Below, piece after piece: positions 55,813-64,000 of a stretch of DNA of 64,000 nt (position 1 is the stretch's first letter; each line of letters opens with the position of its first letter). Under the pieces are notes generated by a model that was not told where the DNA came from, did not search any database, and worked only from the letters and a program-made list of their open reading frames with translations. A program made the translations under genes and the position numbers. Source of the DNA: Jiella pelagia (GTDB taxonomy: Bacteria; Pseudomonadota; Alphaproteobacteria; Rhizobiales; Rhizobiaceae); NCBI RefSeq assembly GCF_026898155.1, contig NZ_CP114029.1, positions 3,638,001 through 3,702,000 on the forward strand. The letters run 5' to 3'.

Positions 55813-56754
55813 ATGAAAATGTTGAAGAACGTCCTGATGGCGTCCGCCATCGCTTTCGCCGCGGCGGGAGCCGCCCAGGCCGGCGAGATCGCGGTCATCG
55901 TCAAGACGACCAACTCGAACTTCTGGCAGAACGTCAACAAGGGTGCCCAGGCCGCCATCGAAGGCCAGTCCGAGCACACGATGAGCTTCGACGGGCCGGC
56001 TGCCGAAAGCGCCATCGCCGACGAGGTCAATCTCGTCGAGAACGCCATCAATCGCGGCGTCGCGGGCATCGTCCTCGCACCGTCCGATCCCGATGCGCTT
56101 GTCCCGGTGGTCAAGCGGGCGAACGAGAACGGCATTCCGGTCGTCATCATCGACAGCATGCTCGCCGATGCCGGCAAGGGCACCTACCAGTCGTTTCTTT
56201 CGACCGACAACTGCGCCGCCGGCGAGGAAGTCGCCAAGCGGATGATCGAGGACGCCGGCGAGACCGGCAAGGTCGCGATCATGTCCTATGTCGCGGGCGT
56301 CGGCTCGGAGATCGGCCGGGTCGGCTGCTTCACCGACTATCTTAAGAACAACTCAAAGCTCGAGATCGTCGGCCCGCTGTATTCGCAGAGCCAGATGGCG
56401 ACCGCGCTGAACCAGACGACCGACGTCCTGTCGGCCAATCCCGATCTCGTCGGCATCTTCGGCGCCAACGAGCCGACCGCCGTCGGCATGGGCCGCGCCA
56501 TCGTCCAGGCCGGCAAGGCCGGGCAGCTGACGGCGCTGGGCTTCGACGGCAACGCCGACCTGCAGCAGTTCGTCCGCGACGGCGTTTTGGAGGCGACGGC
56601 GGTGCAGGGCTCCTTCGCCATGGGCGAGAAGGGCGTCCAGACCATCATCGATCTCCTCGCCGGCAAGACCGTCGAGGACTTCATCAACACCGGTGTGGTG
56701 CTGGTGGACAAGGAGAACATCGATTCCGACGAGGCCAAGAACGTCCTCTACTGA
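55813..56754 (+). CDS. Sugar ABC transporter substrate-binding protein (RbsB/FrcB family)
   Basis: A 313-residue periplasmic protein: signal peptide to A-A-Q-A, then E-I-A-V-I-V-K-T-T-N-S-N-F-W-Q-N-V-N-K-G-A and the ligand strands I-V-L-A-P-S-D-P-D-A-L. Next come V-V-I-I-D-S-M-L and I-F-G-A-N-E-P-T-A-V-G-M-G, with A-L-G-F-D-G-N later. GAGGAG precedes the start. The ligand is unknown; the downstream enzymes suggest an aldose, aldonate or hexuronate-derived compound. Confidence 0.93.
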   Translation: MKMLKNVLMASAIAFAAAGAAQAGEIAVIVKTTNSNFWQNVNKGAQAAIEGQSEHTMSFDGPAAESAIADEVNLVENAINRGVAGIVLAPSDPDALVPVVKRANENGIPVVIIDSMLADAGKGTYQSFLSTDNCAAGEEVAKRMIEDAGETGKVAIMSYVAGVGSEIGRVGCFTDYLKNNSKLEIVGPLYSQSQMATALNQTTDVLSANPDLVGIFGANEPTAVGMGRAIVQAGKAGQLTALGFDGNADLQQFVRDGVLEATAVQGSFAMGEKGVQTIIDLLAGKTVEDFINTGVVLVDKENIDSDEAKNVLY

Positions 56755-56829
56755 TCGGCATTGATCGGCAGCCGGGGGCGGATTTGCCTGCCCCCGGCAA
56801 CACCAAGAGACTGAACGCAGGCGAAACCC

Positions 56830-57606
56830 ATGTCTCAGACGCCGTTGGTCGCGATGATCGACATCGAGAAGCATTTCGGCGGCATTCGCGCCGTCGACCA
56901 CGTGTCGGTCGATCTTCACGAGGGCGAGGTCGTCGGCCTCCTCGGCCATAACGGCGCCGGGAAATCCTGCCTCATGCGGATCCTGTCGGGCGCCATGGCG
57001 CCCAGCGGTGGGGAGATCCGCATCAAGGGCGAGGCGGTGCATTTTTCCGAGCCGAACGACGCGCGGGACATGGGCGTCGAGACGATCTATCAGACCCTGG
57101 CGCTGGCCGACCATCTTGACGCACCCGCCAACCTCTTTCTCGGGCGCGAGCTGAAGACGCGCTTCGGCAATCTCGACGACAAGGCGATGCTGAAGGCCGC
57201 GCGCGAGGTGCTCGCCCGGCTCAACCCGAATTTCAAGAACCTGCACGACCCGGTATCGAGCCTGTCCGGCGGTCAGCGGCAGGTGATCGCGATTGCCCGG
57301 GCTATCTATTTCGACACCAAGGTGTTGATCATGGACGAGCCCACCGCCGCGCTCGGGCCCTCCGAAACGGCGATGGTGGCCGGTCTGATCAAGGAATTGC
57401 GCTCGGCCGGGATCGGCATCTTCCTCGTCAGCCACGACATCCACGACGTCTTCGATCTCTGCGACCGGGTCGTCGTCATGAACAAGGGCCGCCTCGTTGG
57501 CTCCCATCACATCGACGAGGTGTCGAAGGACGACGTCCTCAGCCTCATCGTCAAGGGCGAATTGCCAGCGGACTGGTCGGCTCGCAATCTGAAGGCGGCG
57601 CAATGA
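56830..57606 (+). CDS. Sugar ABC transporter ATP-binding protein (FrcA-like, single domain)
   Basis: A 258-residue ABC domain with Walker [10 protein letters not shown] (Cys in place of the usual Thr/Ser after K-S), signature L-S-G-G-Q-R-Q, Walker [12 protein letters not shown] and H-loop L-V-S-H-D. Like its inositol counterpart it is half of RbsA in size. Its stop overlaps the ATG of the next gene. Confidence 0.92.
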   Translation: MSQTPLVAMIDIEKHFGGIRAVDHVSVDLHEGEVVGLLGHNGAGKSCLMRILSGAMAPSGGEIRIKGEAVHFSEPNDARDMGVETIYQTLALADHLDAPANLFLGRELKTRFGNLDDKAMLKAAREVLARLNPNFKNLHDPVSSLSGGQRQVIAIARAIYFDTKVLIMDEPTAALGPSETAMVAGLIKELRSAGIGIFLVSHDIHDVFDLCDRVVVMNKGRLVGSHHIDEVSKDDVLSLIVKGELPADWSARNLKAAQ

Positions 57607-58616
57607 CGGTTTCCGAAACGCCGATGATGGACTGCGGCCTCTGCGCCGAGCCCGGCTCGTTCGTGCTGCAGTCCCGGCCGCTGCCGGAAGTCGCGCCGGA
57701 GGGCTGGGTGCTGGTCGATATCGCCGCGATCGGCATCTGCGGCACCGACTATCACATCTTCGAGGGCAAGCACCCGTTCCTCGCCTATCCCCGTGTAATC
57801 GGCCACGAGCTTTCCGGCCATATCGCCGAGGGGCCGGATGCGGGCCGGCTGGCGGTGATCAATCCCTATCTCTCCTGCGGCAAGTGCCGGGCCTGTCGGC
57901 GCGGCAAGCCCAATTGCTGCGCCGCGATCGAGGTTCTCGGCGTTCACCGCGACGGCGGCATGTGCAGGCGGATCGCCGTGCCGCGGGACAATCTCTATTT
58001 CGCCGACGGGCTGGAGCCCCGGCAGGCGGCGATGGTGGAGTTTCTCGCCATCGGCGCCCATGCGGTCGCACGGTCCGAGACCGGCAAGGGCGATGTCGTC
58101 CTCGTCACCGGCGCCGGGCCGATCGGCATCGGCACGGCGCTGTTCGCCCGGCTGGCCGGCGCAAAGGTCCATCTTCTCGATCGAAGCCGGACGCGGCTCG
58201 ACCTCGTCCGCGACCGCTTCGGCTTTTCCGACGTCCATCTCGTCGGCGACGGCGAGATCCTGACCGGTGCTGCGGCGGAAGGCTTCGACGTCGTCTTCGA
58301 CGCGACCGGCAACGCCAAGGCGATCGAAGCCGGCTTTCCGCTGGTCGCCCATGGAGGAACGACCGTCCTCGTCAGCGTCGTCAAGGACGACATCCGCTTC
58401 ACCGATTCGGAGTTCCACAAGCGCGAGATGCAGATCGTCGGCTCGCGCAACGCCTTGAAGGCCGATTTCGAGGCGGTGATGGCCGCGATCCGGGCGGGCG
58501 ACATCCCGACGGACGCGATCGCCTCCGAGACCGTCGCACTCGCCGATCTTCCCCTTCGTTTTCCGCAGCTTGTCGAAGACAGGGAAGCCGTGGTCAAAGT
58601 GCTCGTCACCCCATGA
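57603..58616 (+). CDS. Zinc-dependent alcohol dehydrogenase, L-galactonate/polyol type
   Basis: A 337-residue MDR protein. The catalytic zinc region is C-G-T-D-Y-H-I-F with G-H-E-L-S-G-H; the structural zinc loop is C-G-K-C-R-A-C-R-R-G-K-P-N-C-C. The Rossmann motif is V-T-G-A-G-P-I-G-I-G-T-A. The pattern matches the L-galactonate-5-dehydrogenase/L-idonate-type group. Next to an altronate-type dehydratase it could oxidise a sugar acid to a ketouronate, but the direction and substrate are inferred. Its stop overlaps the next start. Confidence 0.85.
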   Translation: MTVSETPMMDCGLCAEPGSFVLQSRPLPEVAPEGWVLVDIAAIGICGTDYHIFEGKHPFLAYPRVIGHELSGHIAEGPDAGRLAVINPYLSCGKCRACRRGKPNCCAAIEVLGVHRDGGMCRRIAVPRDNLYFADGLEPRQAAMVEFLAIGAHAVARSETGKGDVVLVTGAGPIGIGTALFARLAGAKVHLLDRSRTRLDLVRDRFGFSDVHLVGDGEILTGAAAEGFDVVFDATGNAKAIEAGFPLVAHGGTTVLVSVVKDDIRFTDSEFHKREMQIVGSRNALKADFEAVMAAIRAGDIPTDAIASETVALADLPLRFPQLVEDREAVVKVLVTP

Positions 58617-60142
58617 ACGGCGAGACGAGCATGACCGTAACGACCTTGAAGCTCAACGCGCGCGACGACGTCGCCGTCGCCATCAGAGACATTCCCGAAG
58701 GCTTCCAATTCGCCGAGGGGATGGCGACGATCGAGCGGATCCCCGCCGGACACAAGCTCGCCCTTCGCCGGATCGGCGTCGGCGAACCGGTGGTCAAATA
58801 CGGCCAGATCATCGGCGCGGCCACGCAGGAGATCGCGCCGGGCGCCCATGTCCACGTCCACAATCTCGGCATGGGCACGCACAAGCAGGACTATGCGTTC
58901 GGCATGGGCGTAGAGCCGCTACCGCCTGCGCCTGGCGAGGCGACGTTCCAGGGCTTTCACCGGTCGTCCGGCCGGGTCGGGACGCGCAACTATATCGGCA
59001 TTCTGACGACGGTGAACTGCTCCGGCTCGGTCGCGCGCTTCGTCGCCGAAGAGGCCGCAAGGCGCTGCCTTCTCGACGCCTTCCCGAATGTCGACGGGGT
59101 CGTGCCGATCGTCCACGGCTCGGGATGCGGCATGTCCGGCAAGGGGGAGGGCTACGAGACCCTGTTCCGCACCCTGGCAGGCTACGGCCACAACCCGAAT
59201 TTCGGCGCCATCCTGATGCTTGGCCTCGGCTGCGAGGTGATGCAGGTCGCCGATCTCGTCGGCCGCGACGTGCTGAAGGACAGCGCCCGCTTCCGCTACA
59301 TGACCATCCAGGGAAGCGGCGGCACGAAGGCGACGATCGACAGCGCGCTCGGCGCGCTCCAAGACCTTGCCGTCGAGGCCAACAGGGCAGTGCGGGCCGA
59401 AGCGCCGGCCTCGAAACTCGTCATGGGCATGCAGTGCGGCGGCTCGGACGGCTATTCCGGCATCACCGCCAATCCGGCCCTCGGCATCGCGTCGGATCTG
59501 CTGGTGCGCCATGGCGGCATTTCCGTACTGTCCGAGACCTCGGAGATCTACGGCGCCGAACACCTGCTCACCCGGCGAGCCGCCGACGAGGCGACCGGGC
59601 GCAAGCTGATCGACCTGATCGAGTGGTGGGAGGACTATACCGCCCGCAATCACGGCGAAATGGACAACAATCCGTCCCCCGGCAACAAGCGCGGCGGGCT
59701 CACCACCATCCTGGAGAAGAGCCTCGGCGCCGTCGCCAAGGCCGGACACGCGCCTCTCTCCGGCGTCTACAAATATGGCGAGCCGATCGACAGCCCCGGC
59801 TTCGCCTTCATGGACAGTCCCGGCTACGACCCGTGCTCGGTCACCGGCCAGATTGCCTCGGGGGCGAACCTCATCACCTTCACGACCGGCCGCGGCAGCG
59901 TGTCTGGCTACATGCCGGTCCCCTGTATCAAGATCGCCTCCAATCCCGACCTCTGGCAGCGGATGGAGCCCGACATGGACGTTGACTGCGGCGCCATTCT
60001 CGGCGGAGCGACGCTGGAGGAAAAGGGCGAGGAGATCTTCGCGATGATGCTGCGGGTCGCTTCGGGCGAAAAGACCAAGAGCGAGGCCCAAGGCTTCGGG
60101 ACTGTCGAATTCGTGCCCTGGCAGATCGGCGCCACGATGTGA
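58613..60142 (+). CDS. uxaA: Altronate dehydratase family protein (UxaA type)
   Basis: The 509-residue full-length form: an N-terminal SAF domain (about 10-95, with D-D-V-A-V-A-I-R-D-I-P-E-G, K-Y-G-Q-I-I-G and H-V-H-N-L-G-M-G) followed by the UxaA lyase domains. These include G-R-V-G-T-R-N-Y-I-G-I-L, H-G-S-G-C-G-M, M-G-M-Q-C-G-G-S-D-G-Y-S-G-I-T-A-N-P-A-L-G and P-S-P-G-N-K-R-G-G-L-T-T-I-L-E-K-S. Family members use Fe2+ to dehydrate D-altronate or galactarate-type acids to 2-keto-3-deoxy acids. A second ATG at 58631 is equally plausible. Last gene of the operon. Confidence 0.93.
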   Translation: MNGETSMTVTTLKLNARDDVAVAIRDIPEGFQFAEGMATIERIPAGHKLALRRIGVGEPVVKYGQIIGAATQEIAPGAHVHVHNLGMGTHKQDYAFGMGVEPLPPAPGEATFQGFHRSSGRVGTRNYIGILTTVNCSGSVARFVAEEAARRCLLDAFPNVDGVVPIVHGSGCGMSGKGEGYETLFRTLAGYGHNPNFGAILMLGLGCEVMQVADLVGRDVLKDSARFRYMTIQGSGGTKATIDSALGALQDLAVEANRAVRAEAPASKLVMGMQCGGSDGYSGITANPALGIASDLLVRHGGISVLSETSEIYGAEHLLTRRAADEATGRKLIDLIEWWEDYTARNHGEMDNNPSPGNKRGGLTTILEKSLGAVAKAGHAPLSGVYKYGEPIDSPGFAFMDSPGYDPCSVTGQIASGANLITFTTGRGSVSGYMPVPCIKIASNPDLWQRMEPDMDVDCGAILGGATLEEKGEEIFAMMLRVASGEKTKSEAQGFGTVEFVPWQIGATM

Positions 60143-60252
60143 AGACGCCCACTTGGAATGGCCGGGCGAGGTTGTGCCGGTGCCAGCTTCGGTAACTTGG
60201 CTTGTTTCGTGCGGGGAGAAGCTGCGACGCTCGAGCCCCAATGCCTTCGCAC

Positions 60253-60286
60253 CAACGGGCAAGGACGCTGACGCGTCCGCCCGTTG
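60253..60286. terminator. Hairpin between the convergent uxaA and GMC genes
   Basis: CAACGGGC (60253-60260) and GCCCGTTG (60279-60286) plus inner GGACGC/GCGTCC arms form a long, nearly perfect stem with a small loop. There is no T-run, but its place between converging 3' ends fits a bidirectional terminator. Confidence 0.65.
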
Positions 60287-60304
60287 ATGTGAGCGGCGGG
60301 GGGA

Positions 60305-61873
60305 CTAGAGTTCGCCCTTGCCCATGCGGCCGGCGATGTGGTCGGCCTGGCGAAGGGCCAGCGCCACGATTGTCAGCGTCGGGTTCTCGGCGGCGCCGGT
60401 GGTGAATTGCGAGCCGTCCGAGACGAAGAGGTTCGGCACGTCATGGGCCTGGCCGAACCGGTTGACCACGCCGTCCTCCGGCTTCTCGCTCATCCGGTTG
60501 GTGCCGAGATTGTGGGTCGAGGGATAGGGCGGCGTCTCGATCGTGCGGACCGCGCCAACCGCGTCGTAGATCGCCGCGCCCTGCTTGTAGGCGTGATTGC
60601 GCATGGCGGTGTCGTTCTCGTGGTCGTCGAAATGGACGTCCGGGATCGGCATGCCGTGTTCGTCCTTCTCGTCCGACAAGGTGACGCGGTTGTCGGCCCG
60701 CGGCATATCCTCGCCGACGATCCACATGCCGGCCATGTTGGCGTAACCGTCCATGGCGCTGGAGAAGTCGCGGCCCCATTTGCCGGGATCGAGAAAGGCC
60801 GCCATGAAGGGCAGGCCGAGCGACAGCGTCTCGAATTCGTAGCCGCCGACAAAGCCGCGCGACGGGTCGTGCCGCGCCTCGTCGCGAACGATTCCGGCCA
60901 TGGTCGTGCCGCGATACATGTTCACCGGCTTGTCGAAGATGCCGTAGACCGAGCCAGTGGTGTGGCGCATGTAGTTCCGCCCCACCTGGCCGGAGGAGTT
61001 CGCCAATCCGTCCGGGAACTTCGACGAAGCCGAGTTGAGCAGAAGCCGCGGGCTCTCGATCGAATTGCCGGCGACTGACACCACCCGCGCCTTCTGCAAA
61101 TGCTGCCGGCCTTCCTTGTCGGCATAGACCACGCCGGTCACCTTGCCCGAGGCATCGTGCTCGATCTTGAGCACCATGCAGTCGGGCCGCACCTCGAGCT
61201 TGCCGGTCGCCTCGCCCTTCGGGATCTCGGCAACGAGCGTCGACCACTTGGCGCCGGACTTGCAGCCCTGGAAGCAGAAGCCGATCTGCTGGCAGGAGGC
61301 GCGGTCGTCGCGCGGCTCGGAGTTGATCGCCATGCGGCCGGTGTGGACTTCCTTGTAGCCGATCTTCTTGGCGCCGGCTTCCATCACCTTGAAGTTGTTG
61401 TTGCCGGGAAGGCCCGGAATGCCGTTTGTGCGGGTCACGCCCATCCGGTCCTCGGCCATGGCGTACCACGGCTCCATCTCCGCAAGGTCGATCGGCCAGT
61501 CGAGGAGGTTGGCGTCGGCGAGTTCGCCGTAATGGGTCTTGGTCTTGAACTCGTGCTCCTGAAAGCGCAGCGAGGCGCCGGCCCAGTGCACCGTGGAGCC
61601 ACCCACGGACTTGACGATCCAGGCGGGCAGGTTGGGGAAATCCTTCGACACCCGCCAGTCGCCGGAGGTCCGGCGCTTGTCCTTCCAGGCGAGCTGGCTG
61701 AAGGAGTCCCATTCGTCGTTGATGAAGTCCCAGGTCTCGTGGCGCGATCCCGCTTCCAGGATCACCGTGTCGATGCCCTTCAGGGCGAGCTGCGTGCCGA
61801 GCGTGCCGCCGCCGGCGCCCGAGCCGACGATGACGACCACGCTGTCGTCGTTGAGATCGTAAGGTGCTGGCAT
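60305..61873 (-). CDS. GMC family oxidoreductase (gluconate 2-dehydrogenase-like large subunit)
   Basis: A 522-residue flavoprotein. The FAD motif is V-V-I-V-G-S-G-A-G-G-G-T-L-G-T (about 13-27), then V-G-G-S-T-V-H-W-A-G-A-S, Y-P-S-T-H-N-L-G-T-N-R-M, and the C-terminal F-T-T-G-A-A-E-N-P-T-L-T-I-V-A-L-A. The Cys-rich C-Q-Q-I-G-F-C-F-Q-G-C is typical of membrane-linked gluconate/sorbitol dehydrogenases, where it binds an Fe-S cluster. The neighbouring Tat-exported small subunit supports a periplasmic location. No signal peptide of its own is seen; it may be carried out with its partner. No cytochrome c subunit is in the window. Confidence 0.88.
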   Translation of the reverse strand: MPAPYDLNDDSVVVIVGSGAGGGTLGTQLALKGIDTVILEAGSRHETWDFINDEWDSFSQLAWKDKRRTSGDWRVSKDFPNLPAWIVKSVGGSTVHWAGASLRFQEHEFKTKTHYGELADANLLDWPIDLAEMEPWYAMAEDRMGVTRTNGIPGLPGNNNFKVMEAGAKKIGYKEVHTGRMAINSEPRDDRASCQQIGFCFQGCKSGAKWSTLVAEIPKGEATGKLEVRPDCMVLKIEHDASGKVTGVVYADKEGRQHLQKARVVSVAGNSIESPRLLLNSASSKFPDGLANSSGQVGRNYMRHTTGSVYGIFDKPVNMYRGTTMAGIVRDEARHDPSRGFVGGYEFETLSLGLPFMAAFLDPGKWGRDFSSAMDGYANMAGMWIVGEDMPRADNRVTLSDEKDEHGMPIPDVHFDDHENDTAMRNHAYKQGAAIYDAVGAVRTIETPPYPSTHNLGTNRMSEKPEDGVVNRFGQAHDVPNLFVSDGSQFTTGAAENPTLTIVALALRQADHIAGRMGKGEL

Positions 61874-61974
61874 GTTGGTTCCTCCCAGGCTTTCTCGATA
61901 CCTGCCGCCTCCTCGCGGTCAGGCACCAAGCCCAATGCTGTTCGTTCGATGCGCGATGTGGTCGAGGGTGCCCG

Positions 61975-62505
61975 TCAGACCCAGTCGATGTCGTCGAAGC
62001 CGCGCTCGATGTAGCCGCCCTTGTCGGCCGAGGCGCCCTCGTAGCCGAAGATCGGCCAGAGATTCTTCTGGTTGTAGAGGCCGACGACGAGGTTGGAGCG
62101 TACCTTCTGGAAGAACGGATCGGCTTCGCCCAGCGCCTCAAGGATGGCGACGCGGTCGGCCTCATTCGGCAACGACTTGTAGTCGGTGCCGCCCTTTTCC
62201 CGGGCGGCCGCGTCGAGCTTGGCGACGCCGTCCTCGAGCAGTGCCAGATCCGCCTCGGAAGACCGCGCGGCCTCGTCGAGGACATTGACCGCATTGGCGT
62301 AATAGGGATCGGTGACCGCCTCGTGCGGATAGCAGTCCCGCGACATCTGAACGAGTGTGACGAAGGTCTCCGGCTTGGTGGAGCGGGGCATCTGCGCCCA
62401 GGCATTGCCCACGACCAGGCCTGACGGCATGACCGTCATGGCGAGCAGCCCCGCGGCCGCTTTCACAAAACCGCGCCGATCCAGCGCAAGCAGCGTCTTT
62501 GCCAT
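61975..62505 (-). CDS. Gluconate 2-dehydrogenase subunit 3-type protein with Tat signal
   Basis: A 176-residue small subunit. The N-terminus L-D-R-R-G-F-V-K-A-A-A-G-L-L-A-M is a twin-arginine export signal. The mature part has C-Y-P-H-E-A-V-T-D-P-Y-Y and L-V-V-G-L-Y-N-Q-K-N-L-W-P-I-F-G-Y-E-G, the family hallmark. The start at 62505 has GGAGGA in front. It would escort the GMC subunit across the membrane by the Tat system. Confidence 0.88.
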   Translation of the reverse strand: MAKTLLALDRRGFVKAAAGLLAMTVMPSGLVVGNAWAQMPRSTKPETFVTLVQMSRDCYPHEAVTDPYYANAVNVLDEAARSSEADLALLEDGVAKLDAAAREKGGTDYKSLPNEADRVAILEALGEADPFFQKVRSNLVVGLYNQKNLWPIFGYEGASADKGGYIERGFDDIDWV

Positions 62506-62593
62506 GCGAATTCCTCCCATTTTTTGATTGATTGCGTTCATCAGACCCGGCCGGCTCGCCGCCCCCGCCTCCCCGGGAGCGTCATGCCGGTGA

Positions 62594-62989
62594 TCACTGG
62601 AAACGGCCGCGCCGCTGCAGGACCTCGATCTTGTAGCCGTCGGGATCCTCAATGAAGAAGAACCGGCCGAGCGGCCTGCCGTCGTGGCTGATTTCCTTGA
62701 TGTCCTTGGGCGACAGGCCAGCCGCCTTCATCCGCTCGTGTTCGGCGGCAAGATCCTCGACCGAGACCGCGACATGGCCGTAGCCGTTGCCGAGGTCGTA
62801 GGGCTCGCTCTGTCCCTTGTTGACGGTAAGCTCGACCTCGTGGGTCGCTTCCGGGTTCGACAGATAGATCAGCGTGAAGCCGTCGAAGTCGAAGCGGTCG
62901 GCGATCTGCAGTCCGAACGCCTTGTCGTAGAACTCGATCGAGCGCGCCTCATCGAGCACGCGAATCATCGTATGAATGACCTTGGCCAC
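62594..62989 (-). CDS. Glyoxalase I-like (VOC superfamily) protein
   Basis: A 131-residue protein from a GTG at 62989 (GGGAG lies before it). It begins with H-T-M-I-R-V-L-D-E-A-R-S-I-E-F-Y-D-K-A-F-G-L. It continues with E-L-T-V-N-K-G, G-N-G-Y-G-H-V-A-V-S-V-E-D-L and a closing F-I-E-D-P-D-G-Y-K-I-E-V-L-Q. The His/Glu positions for the metal centre of glyoxalase I are kept (H near 6, E near 55, H near 74, E near 125). Lactoylglutathione lyase activity is likely but a related VOC enzyme is possible. Confidence 0.9.
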   Translation of the reverse strand: MAKVIHTMIRVLDEARSIEFYDKAFGLQIADRFDFDGFTLIYLSNPEATHEVELTVNKGQSEPYDLGNGYGHVAVSVEDLAAEHERMKAAGLSPKDIKEISHDGRPLGRFFFIEDPDGYKIEVLQRRGRFQ

Positions 62990-63204
62990 GAAAACTCCCT
63001 CGTGTTTCCCCCTTCGCTCGTCCTGTCTCGCGGGGACCGGCGCCGAAGTTGGAATCAATCTAGGAAGACGTAGGCGTGGGCGGGTAGTAGAATGCTGTTA
63101 CGCCACGCATTTTCGCTCGGGGCGCACTGGCTGATCGGAGGCTGGCGCCGCGGTTTCGTCCGGCCAAAATTCGGGCGGGGCCGAGCGATCGAAGCTCGCC
63201 GGAC

Positions 63205-63537
63205 CTAACTCACGATGCGGATGCCGGACAGGGGATGCACACGCGGCGCGACACCGGTCTTTTCGAAGACGGCACCATCTTGATGCTGCAGATAGACGAG
63301 GCAGGCGCAGCGCAGCAGCGAGGCGAAATTGCGCACCCGCCCCTGCAGCTCGAGGACCTCGTCATGAAGCGTCGTCAGGAACTTGGCGAGGGTCATCCCC
63401 TGGCTTTCCGCCAGCTCCTCCAGCGTCTGCCAGAATGCCGCCTCCAGGCGAATGGACGTGACCTGCCCGTTCATCCGCACCGATCGGGTCTCCATTTCGG
63501 TATTGTCCTGCGGAATGCTAGCGAAGAGATGACACAT
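63205..63537 (-). CDS. Ribbon-helix-helix domain protein
   Basis: A 110-residue protein with a ribbon-helix-helix core of the RHH_4 kind: R-S-V-R-M-N-G-Q-V-T-S-I-R-L-E, then F-W-Q-T-L-E-E-L-A-E-S-Q-G-M-T-L-A-K-F-L-T-T-L-H. A C-terminal stretch ends L-L-R-C-A-C-L-V-Y-L. Members are small DNA-binding or accessory proteins common in Hyphomicrobiales. Starts at 63537 or at internal Met codons are possible. No toxin partner is adjacent. Confidence 0.85.
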   Translation of the reverse strand: MCHLFASIPQDNTEMETRSVRMNGQVTSIRLEAAFWQTLEELAESQGMTLAKFLTTLHDEVLELQGRVRNFASLLRCACLVYLQHQDGAVFEKTGVAPRVHPLSGIRIVS

Positions 63538-63699
63538 GGCCGACGTCCTTCGAAGTTCCTGTGGGCCGAGTAGACGCGCAAAATGCGATCCGCACAAGGC
63601 GGAGGGAAGCATCGTCCCGGCGAGGGCATGTCGGGGAGGGGAGCAACGGCATCGGCTTGCCCGCCTGAGGAGATGCGGCGGCGAGCCGATAAGGTGGCG

Positions 63700-64000
63700 T
63701 CACACGAATTTTCGCGACAGGCCGTAAAGGTCGAGCTTCCGGTAGAGCGTCGGGCGTGAGATTCCGAGCCGTCGCGCGACCTTGCTGATGTTGCCGTTCT
63801 CTGCCTCGAGTGCCTGAAGCAAGGTCTCCCGCTCGGCATCGGCAAGACTGGCGATGTGCGGCATCGCAGTTCCCGCCGCCATTTCGGCGAAACCCGGTTG
63901 ACTGGACGTCCGGGCCAGGCGGCAGGGCGAGCGGATGTTCTGCGGCAGGTCGCAGGCCTCGACGTGAGGATTGCGGACGAGCACGTGCAGCCGGTCGACG
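63700..64000 (-). CDS. Fis-type regulator, C-terminal end (rest outside window)
   Basis: The frame is open to the window edge and stops at 63700. The last 50 residues are a Fis-type helix-turn-helix (E-R-E-T-L-L-Q-A-L-E-A-E-N-G-N-I-S-K-V-A-R-R-L-G-I-S-R-P-T-L-Y-R-K-L). In front is V-D-R-L-H-V-L-V-R-N-P, resembling the end of an AAA+ domain. It is therefore probably a sigma-54-dependent activator such as AcoR, or a related Fis regulator; the sensory and ATPase parts are not in the window. Confidence 0.85.
   Translation of the reverse strand, partial: VDRLHVLVRNPHVEACDLPQNIRSPCRLARTSSQPGFAEMAAGTAMPHIASLADAERETLLQALEAENGNISKVARRLGISRPTLYRKLDLYGLSRKFV

Overview
The window is high-GC bacterial DNA, best read as an alphaproteobacterium of the order Hyphomicrobiales (Rhizobiales). 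The evidence is the flagellar gene order fliF, motB, motC, fliK, ftcR, flgE, flgK, flgL, flaF, flbT, flgD, fliQ, flhA, fliR, the presence of MotC, FtcR, FlaF and FlbT, and an inositol operon and cobalamin genes of rhizobial type. A family such as Aurantimonadaceae is possible but cannot be shown from the sequence alone.

Layout. 1-7.1 kb is mixed housekeeping: the tail of an SDR dehydrogenase, a Na+/Ca2+ exchanger, a DUF305 protein, rlmN, a secreted protein, a K+ channel, a SelT/W/H-like protein and a two-gene pair of unknown function. 7.8-30.9 kb is the flagellar cluster, with a very long fliK, followed by a PilZ protein and an unrecognised membrane-anchored protein. 30.9-43.7 kb is a myo-inositol regulon: iolB, iolE, iolD, iolC, an ABC transporter and an RpiR regulator on the minus strand, with two inositol-dehydrogenase-type genes and a sugar isomerase divergent on the plus strand. 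Two matching TGGAA-N6-TTCCA palindromes flank the regulator gene. 43.9-50.8 kb is a cobalamin operon behind a probable B12 riboswitch: cbiX with a His-rich tail, an apparent RNase-H-fold/cobH fusion, cobL, cobI and a cbiG-cobJ fusion. 51.1-54.6 kb holds yraN, rsmI, an aldo/keto reductase and a GntR regulator. 54.7-60.1 kb is a sugar-acid catabolic operon (Frc/Rbs-type ABC transporter, zinc alcohol dehydrogenase, altronate-dehydratase family enzyme). 60.3-64 kb carries a GMC oxidoreductase with its Tat-exported small subunit, a glyoxalase-fold protein, a ribbon-helix-helix protein and the end of a Fis-type regulator.

The most striking property of the window is not a gene. Sixteen reading-frame breaks in thirteen genes fall at a 7-mer GAGNCTC. 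At each one, removing the central base restores the hexamer GAGCTC and the full-length protein. A seventeenth break is a one-base loss at the same hexamer. Only three intact GAGCTC sites were found by eye. This is most easily explained as a motif-specific sequencing error, possibly at a modified base, so the genes concerned are annotated as full length with a probable false frameshift. Four further frameshifts are not at this motif.
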